Of a DNA stretch of 8,878 bases, positions 6,012 through 8,878 are shown one piece after another. A program made the position numbers and the translations under genes. Location: contig JAICIW010000064.1 of the NCBI GenBank assembly GCA_025928735.1, forward strand, positions 1-8,878, given 5' to 3'. The notes beneath the pieces were generated by a model that was given only the letters and a program-made list of their open reading frames with translations, searched no databases and had not been told where the DNA came from. The DNA is from Rhodanobacteraceae bacterium. Lineage in GTDB: Bacteria > Pseudomonadota > Gammaproteobacteria > Xanthomonadales > Rhodanobacteraceae. The first letter of the stretch is position 1, and the number at the start of each line of letters is the position of its first letter.

Positions 6012-7109
6012 TCAGCCGCATGCGCGCATCCCCGTGAAAAACGCGTCGCTGGAGACGGCGTGGTGATCCAGCGCGGCCAGCACCGCATCGCGCACCGTGT
6101 CGGTGCCGGCATCGCCGCCGAGATCGCGGCTGTACGGGCCGCGTTGCAGCACTTCATCGACCGCCGCTTCCACCGCCTGTGCTTCGGCGTCGAGTTGCAA
6201 CGAATGGCGCAGCAACAGCGCGGCGGAAAGCATCGCGCCGATGGGATTGGCGACGCGCTTGCCAGCGATGTCGGGCGCGGAACCATGGATCGGTTCGTAC
6301 AGTCCACGCATGCCTTCGCCGAGCGACGCTGATGGCAGCAGTCCCAGCGAACCTGCCAGCGCGGCGGCCTCATCGGTCAGGATGTCGCCGAACAGGTTTT
6401 CGGTGACCACCACGTCGTAGGCACTGGGGCGCGTCAGCAACAGCATCGCCATCGAATCCACCAGTTGGTGTTCGAGCGTCACGTCGGGATAGTCGGCGGC
6501 GATATGCGTGACGGTGCGACGCCACAGCCGCGAAGTTTCCAGCACGTTGGCCTTGTCCACCGACGTGACATGGTGGCGACGCGTGCGCGCCAGTTCGAAG
6601 GCGCGACGCGCGACGCGTTCTATTTCCGCGACGGTGTATCGGCATTCGTCGGTGGCGGCGTCGGTGGTTTTGGTTTTGGCGCCGAAGTACGCGCCGCCGG
6701 TCAGCTCGCGCACGAACAGCACGTCGACATCGCGAAGTCTTTCATCCTTCAGCGGCGACAACGCGGCGAGCGCGAGATGCGGCTTCAGCGGACGCAGGTT
6801 CGCGTACACGCCAAGGCCGGCACGCAATGCCAAAAGACCTTGTTCCGGTCGCACCGACGCATCCGGGTCGGACCATTTCGGTCCGCCTACCGCGCCGAGC
6901 AACACCGCGTCGGCGGAACGACACGCGGCGAGCGTAGCTTCCGGCAACGGCTCGCCGGTGTCGTCGATCGCGGCGCCGCCGACCCAATGTTCGTCAAACG
7001 AAAAATCATGGCCGAAGTGCGTGGCGACCGATTGCAGCACCGCGACGGCGGCGGCGGTGACTTCCGGGCCCACGCCGTCGCCGGGCAGGGTGGCGATGCG
7101 GGCTTTCAT
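6012..7109 (-). CDS. leuB: 3-isopropylmalate dehydrogenase
   Basis: NAD-dependent oxidative decarboxylase that converts 3-isopropylmalate to 2-oxoisocaproate in leucine synthesis; normally a cytosolic homodimer. The 365 residues match the usual size. Visible motifs are the N-terminal LPGDGVGPEV (8-17), substrate arginines in LALRAGLGVYANLRP (Arg96, Arg106), VRELTGGAYFG with Arg134 and Tyr141, DKANVLETSRLW with Lys186, VDSM with Asp218, and TENLFGDILTDE with Asp242 and Asp246. The NAD-binding HGSAPDIAG at 275-283 is the IPMDH form. The ATG overlaps the leuD stop in an ATGA, and GGGAGG stands 4 bases upstream of it. Nothing looks damaged. Confidence 0.97.
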   Translation of the reverse strand: MKARIATLPGDGVGPEVTAAAVAVLQSVATHFGHDFSFDEHWVGGAAIDDTGEPLPEATLAACRSADAVLLGAVGGPKWSDPDASVRPEQGLLALRAGLGVYANLRPLKPHLALAALSPLKDERLRDVDVLFVRELTGGAYFGAKTKTTDAATDECRYTVAEIERVARRAFELARTRRHHVTSVDKANVLETSRLWRRTVTHIAADYPDVTLEHQLVDSMAMLLLTRPSAYDVVVTENLFGDILTDEAAALAGSLGLLPSASLGEGMRGLYEPIHGSAPDIAGKRVANPIGAMLSAALLLRHSLQLDAEAQAVEAAVDEVLQRGPYSRDLGGDAGTDTVRDAVLAALDHHAVSSDAFFTGMRACG

Positions 7110-7687
7110 GCGGCCTCCCGTTGTCGCTCGAAGGCGGTGATGGCCTCGGTGTGTTGCAGCAGGAACCCCAACTGGTCCACGCCTTCGAGCAGGCAGTGAC
7201 GCGCGAACGGTTCGAGTTCGAAACGGAAGACGTTGCCGCGCGGCAAGGTGATGGCTTGTTCGCGCACGTCGATGGAAAGATCGACGCCGGGATTGTCGAG
7301 CAGCCAGCGATGTTCGTCCGCGCCGACCACGATCGCGACGAGCCCGTTCTTCAGCGCGTTGTTGCGGAAGATGTCCGCGATCCCGCTGGAGACGACCGCG
7401 CGGATGCCAAGGTCGAGCAAGGCCCACGGCGCGTGCTCGCGCGAGGAACCGCAGCCGAAGTTGCTTCCGGCGACCAGGATCGCGCAGTCCTTGGCTTCGG
7501 CTTGGTTCAACGCAAACGCAGGGTTGTCGCTGCCGTCCGGCAGGTAGCGCCAGTCGTTGAAGCAGTACTTGCCGAGCCCTTCGCGGGTGGTGGTGGTGAG
7601 GAAGCGTGCCGGGATGATGCGGTCGGTGTCGATGTTCTCGTCGGCCAGCACGGCGGTGCGGGAATGGATGCGGACAACGGGTTTCAT
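7106..7687 (-). CDS. leuD: 3-isopropylmalate dehydratase small subunit
   Basis: Swivelling-domain subunit of isopropylmalate isomerase; it pairs with LeuC to interconvert 2- and 3-isopropylmalate. The 193 residues are near the family length (about 200). ENIDTDRIIPARFL (17-30) and GSNFGCGSSREHAPWAL (74-90) are the signature motifs, the latter lining the active site. The start at 7687 lies in an ATGA with the leuC stop and is preceded by AGGAGG about 10 bases upstream. A longer frame reaching back to 8077 overlaps leuC and has no family similarity, so it was not used. Confidence 0.96.
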   Translation of the reverse strand: MKPVVRIHSRTAVLADENIDTDRIIPARFLTTTTREGLGKYCFNDWRYLPDGSDNPAFALNQAEAKDCAILVAGSNFGCGSSREHAPWALLDLGIRAVVSSGIADIFRNNALKNGLVAIVVGADEHRWLLDNPGVDLSIDVREQAITLPRGNVFRFELEPFARHCLLEGVDQLGFLLQHTEAITAFERQREAA

Positions 7688-8878
7688 GCGGCCTGCTCCT
7701 CCTGGACGGGCATCGACAGATACTCGCGCGGATCGGCGATGTGCCCGGCGACGGCGGATGCCGCGGCGGTGGCGGGGCTGGCCAGCACGGTGCGCGCGCC
7801 CTTGCCCTGTCGTCCTTCGAAGTTGCGGTTGGAGGTCGAAACGACGAGTTGTCCCGGTGCGGCCATGTCGCCGTTCATCGCGATGCACATCGAACAGCCC
7901 GGCAGTCGCCATTCGGCGCCGGCGGCGAGGAACACCTCGTGCAGGCCTTCGGCTTCGGCGTCGCGGCGCACGGCTTCCGACCCCGGCACCACCAGCAACC
8001 GGACGTGCCTGGCGACGCGCCGGCCGCGCAGGATGTCCGCCGCTTCGCGAAGATCCGGCAGCCGCGCATTGGTGCAACTGCCGACGAACACCATGTCCAC
8101 TTTGGTGCCGGCCATCGGCTTGCCGGCGCGGCTTTGCATGTAGTCCAGCGCGCGCTGTTCGACCGCGTCTCGCGCGGCGGGCACCGGCGCATCCAGTGCG
8201 ATCGCGGAACCGGGGTGGGTGCCGAAGGTGACCGTCGGCCGTACCCGGCTCGCATCGATCCGGACTTCGCGGTCGTAGTGCGCGCCGTCATCCGTTTTCA
8301 GCGTGCGCCAGTGCGCGACCGCGCGTTCCCCGGCTTTGCCTTGCGGGGCGCGCGGACGACTCTTCAACCATGCGAACGTCGTTTCATCCGGCGCGATCAG
8401 CCCCGCGCGTGCACCGGCTTCGATCGACATGTTGCACACCGTCATGCGCGCTTCCATCGACAGCGCTTCGATCGCGCTGCCGCGGTACTCGATCACGTGG
8501 CCGGTGCCGCCGTTGACGCCGATCGTGCCGATCACGTGCAGGATCAGGTCTTTCGCGCCCACGCCGTGCGGCAGCCGACCTTCCACGTGCACCGCCAGCG
8601 TTTTCGGCTTGCGTTGCAGCAGGCATTGCGTCGCCATCACGTGGCCGACTTCGGTGGTGCCGATGCCGAACGCCAGCGCGCCGAACGCGCCGTGCGTAGA
8701 GGTGTGGCTATCGCCGCAGACGATCGTCATGCCCGGCTGCGTCGCGCCCAGCTCCGGTCCGATCACGTGCACGATGCCGCGGTCGGCGCTGTCCCAGCCG
8801 TGCAACTCGACGCCGAATTCGCGGCAGTTGGTTTCGAGCTTCGACACCTGCGCGCGCGCTTGCGGCGTCGCGTACGGA
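7684..8878 (-). CDS. leuC: 3-isopropylmalate dehydratase large subunit, partial, 5' end beyond window
   Basis: Aconitase-family [4Fe-4S] subunit of isopropylmalate isomerase. About 397 residues are in the window; compared with E. coli LeuC (466) roughly the first 75-80 are off the right edge. A GTG at 8847 is an internal valine, since the frame continues upstream with family-like sequence. Visible motifs are NCREFGVEL, MTIVCGDSHTSTHGAFGALA, GGTGHVIEYRG, APDETTF, the cluster cysteine in FVGSCTNARL, the two cluster cysteines in LPGCSMCIAMNGD, and the C-terminal STSNRNFEGRQG. All three Fe-S cysteines are present. The stop overlaps the leuD start by four bases, consistent with balanced subunit synthesis. 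Confidence 0.97.
   Translation of the reverse strand, partial: PYATPQARAQVSKLETNCREFGVELHGWDSADRGIVHVIGPELGATQPGMTIVCGDSHTSTHGAFGALAFGIGTTEVGHVMATQCLLQRKPKTLAVHVEGRLPHGVGAKDLILHVIGTIGVNGGTGHVIEYRGSAIEALSMEARMTVCNMSIEAGARAGLIAPDETTFAWLKSRPRAPQGKAGERAVAHWRTLKTDDGAHYDREVRIDASRVRPTVTFGTHPGSAIALDAPVPAARDAVEQRALDYMQSRAGKPMAGTKVDMVFVGSCTNARLPDLREAADILRGRRVARHVRLLVVPGSEAVRRDAEAEGLHEVFLAAGAEWRLPGCSMCIAMNGDMAAPGQLVVSTSNRNFEGRQGKGARTVLASPATAAASAVAGHIADPREYLSMPVQEEQAA

Noticed and set aside
4305..6332. 675-codon open frame on the plus strand
   Set aside because: It lies antisense to ilvD and the 3' part of leuB, is rich in Arg, His and Ala as expected from the complement of GC-rich coding DNA, and shows no recognisable domain.
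7121..8143. 340-codon open frame on the plus strand
   Set aside because: Antisense to leuD and leuC; no domain or RBS support.

Overview
The window carries a single dense gene block in which every gene lies on the minus strand. It encodes most of the branched-chain amino acid pathway. Read in the direction of transcription (right to left) the order is leuC (5' end cut by the window edge), leuD, leuB, ilvD, ilvC, a small VOC/glyoxalase-fold gene, ilvG (acetolactate synthase large subunit), ilvM (short ACT-domain small subunit) and ilvA (3' end cut by the window edge). No RNA genes, transposases, CRISPR arrays or phage genes are visible, and no non-coding gap exceeds about 70 bases.

The DNA is very GC-rich. 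The ketol-acid reductoisomerase has the variant motif APKGPGAL, which I recall from Xanthomonas-type enzymes. Two junctions hold palindromic dispersed repeats of kinds common in that group; their translations are the familiar strings VIPAKAGIQ and NPHPNPSP. Together this suggests a gammaproteobacterium of the Xanthomonadales/Lysobacterales, perhaps Rhodanobacteraceae. This assignment is inference.

Functionally, ilvA makes 2-oxobutanoate from threonine. IlvG/IlvM make acetolactate or acetohydroxybutyrate. IlvC reduces and isomerises these, and IlvD dehydrates the products to the 2-oxo acids. LeuC/LeuD isomerise isopropylmalate and LeuB oxidises it on the way to leucine. Only leuA and the transaminase ilvE are missing from the visible set. 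Four junctions (leuC/leuD, leuD/leuB, ilvD/ilvC, ilvM/ilvA) are four-base ATGA stop/start overlaps, which implies translational coupling and one long transcript.

The unusual points lie at the seams. A cluster of palindromic repeats has been absorbed into the 3' end of ilvD, giving a predicted 58-residue low-complexity tail that still ends in the ATGA overlap with ilvC. A second repeat pair sits between the VOC gene and ilvG, and the VOC stop codon forms part of one stem. These two hairpin zones bracket ilvC plus the VOC gene and could act as mRNA processing or stability boundaries. The VOC gene itself has no known place in the pathway and is the best candidate for an undescribed component.
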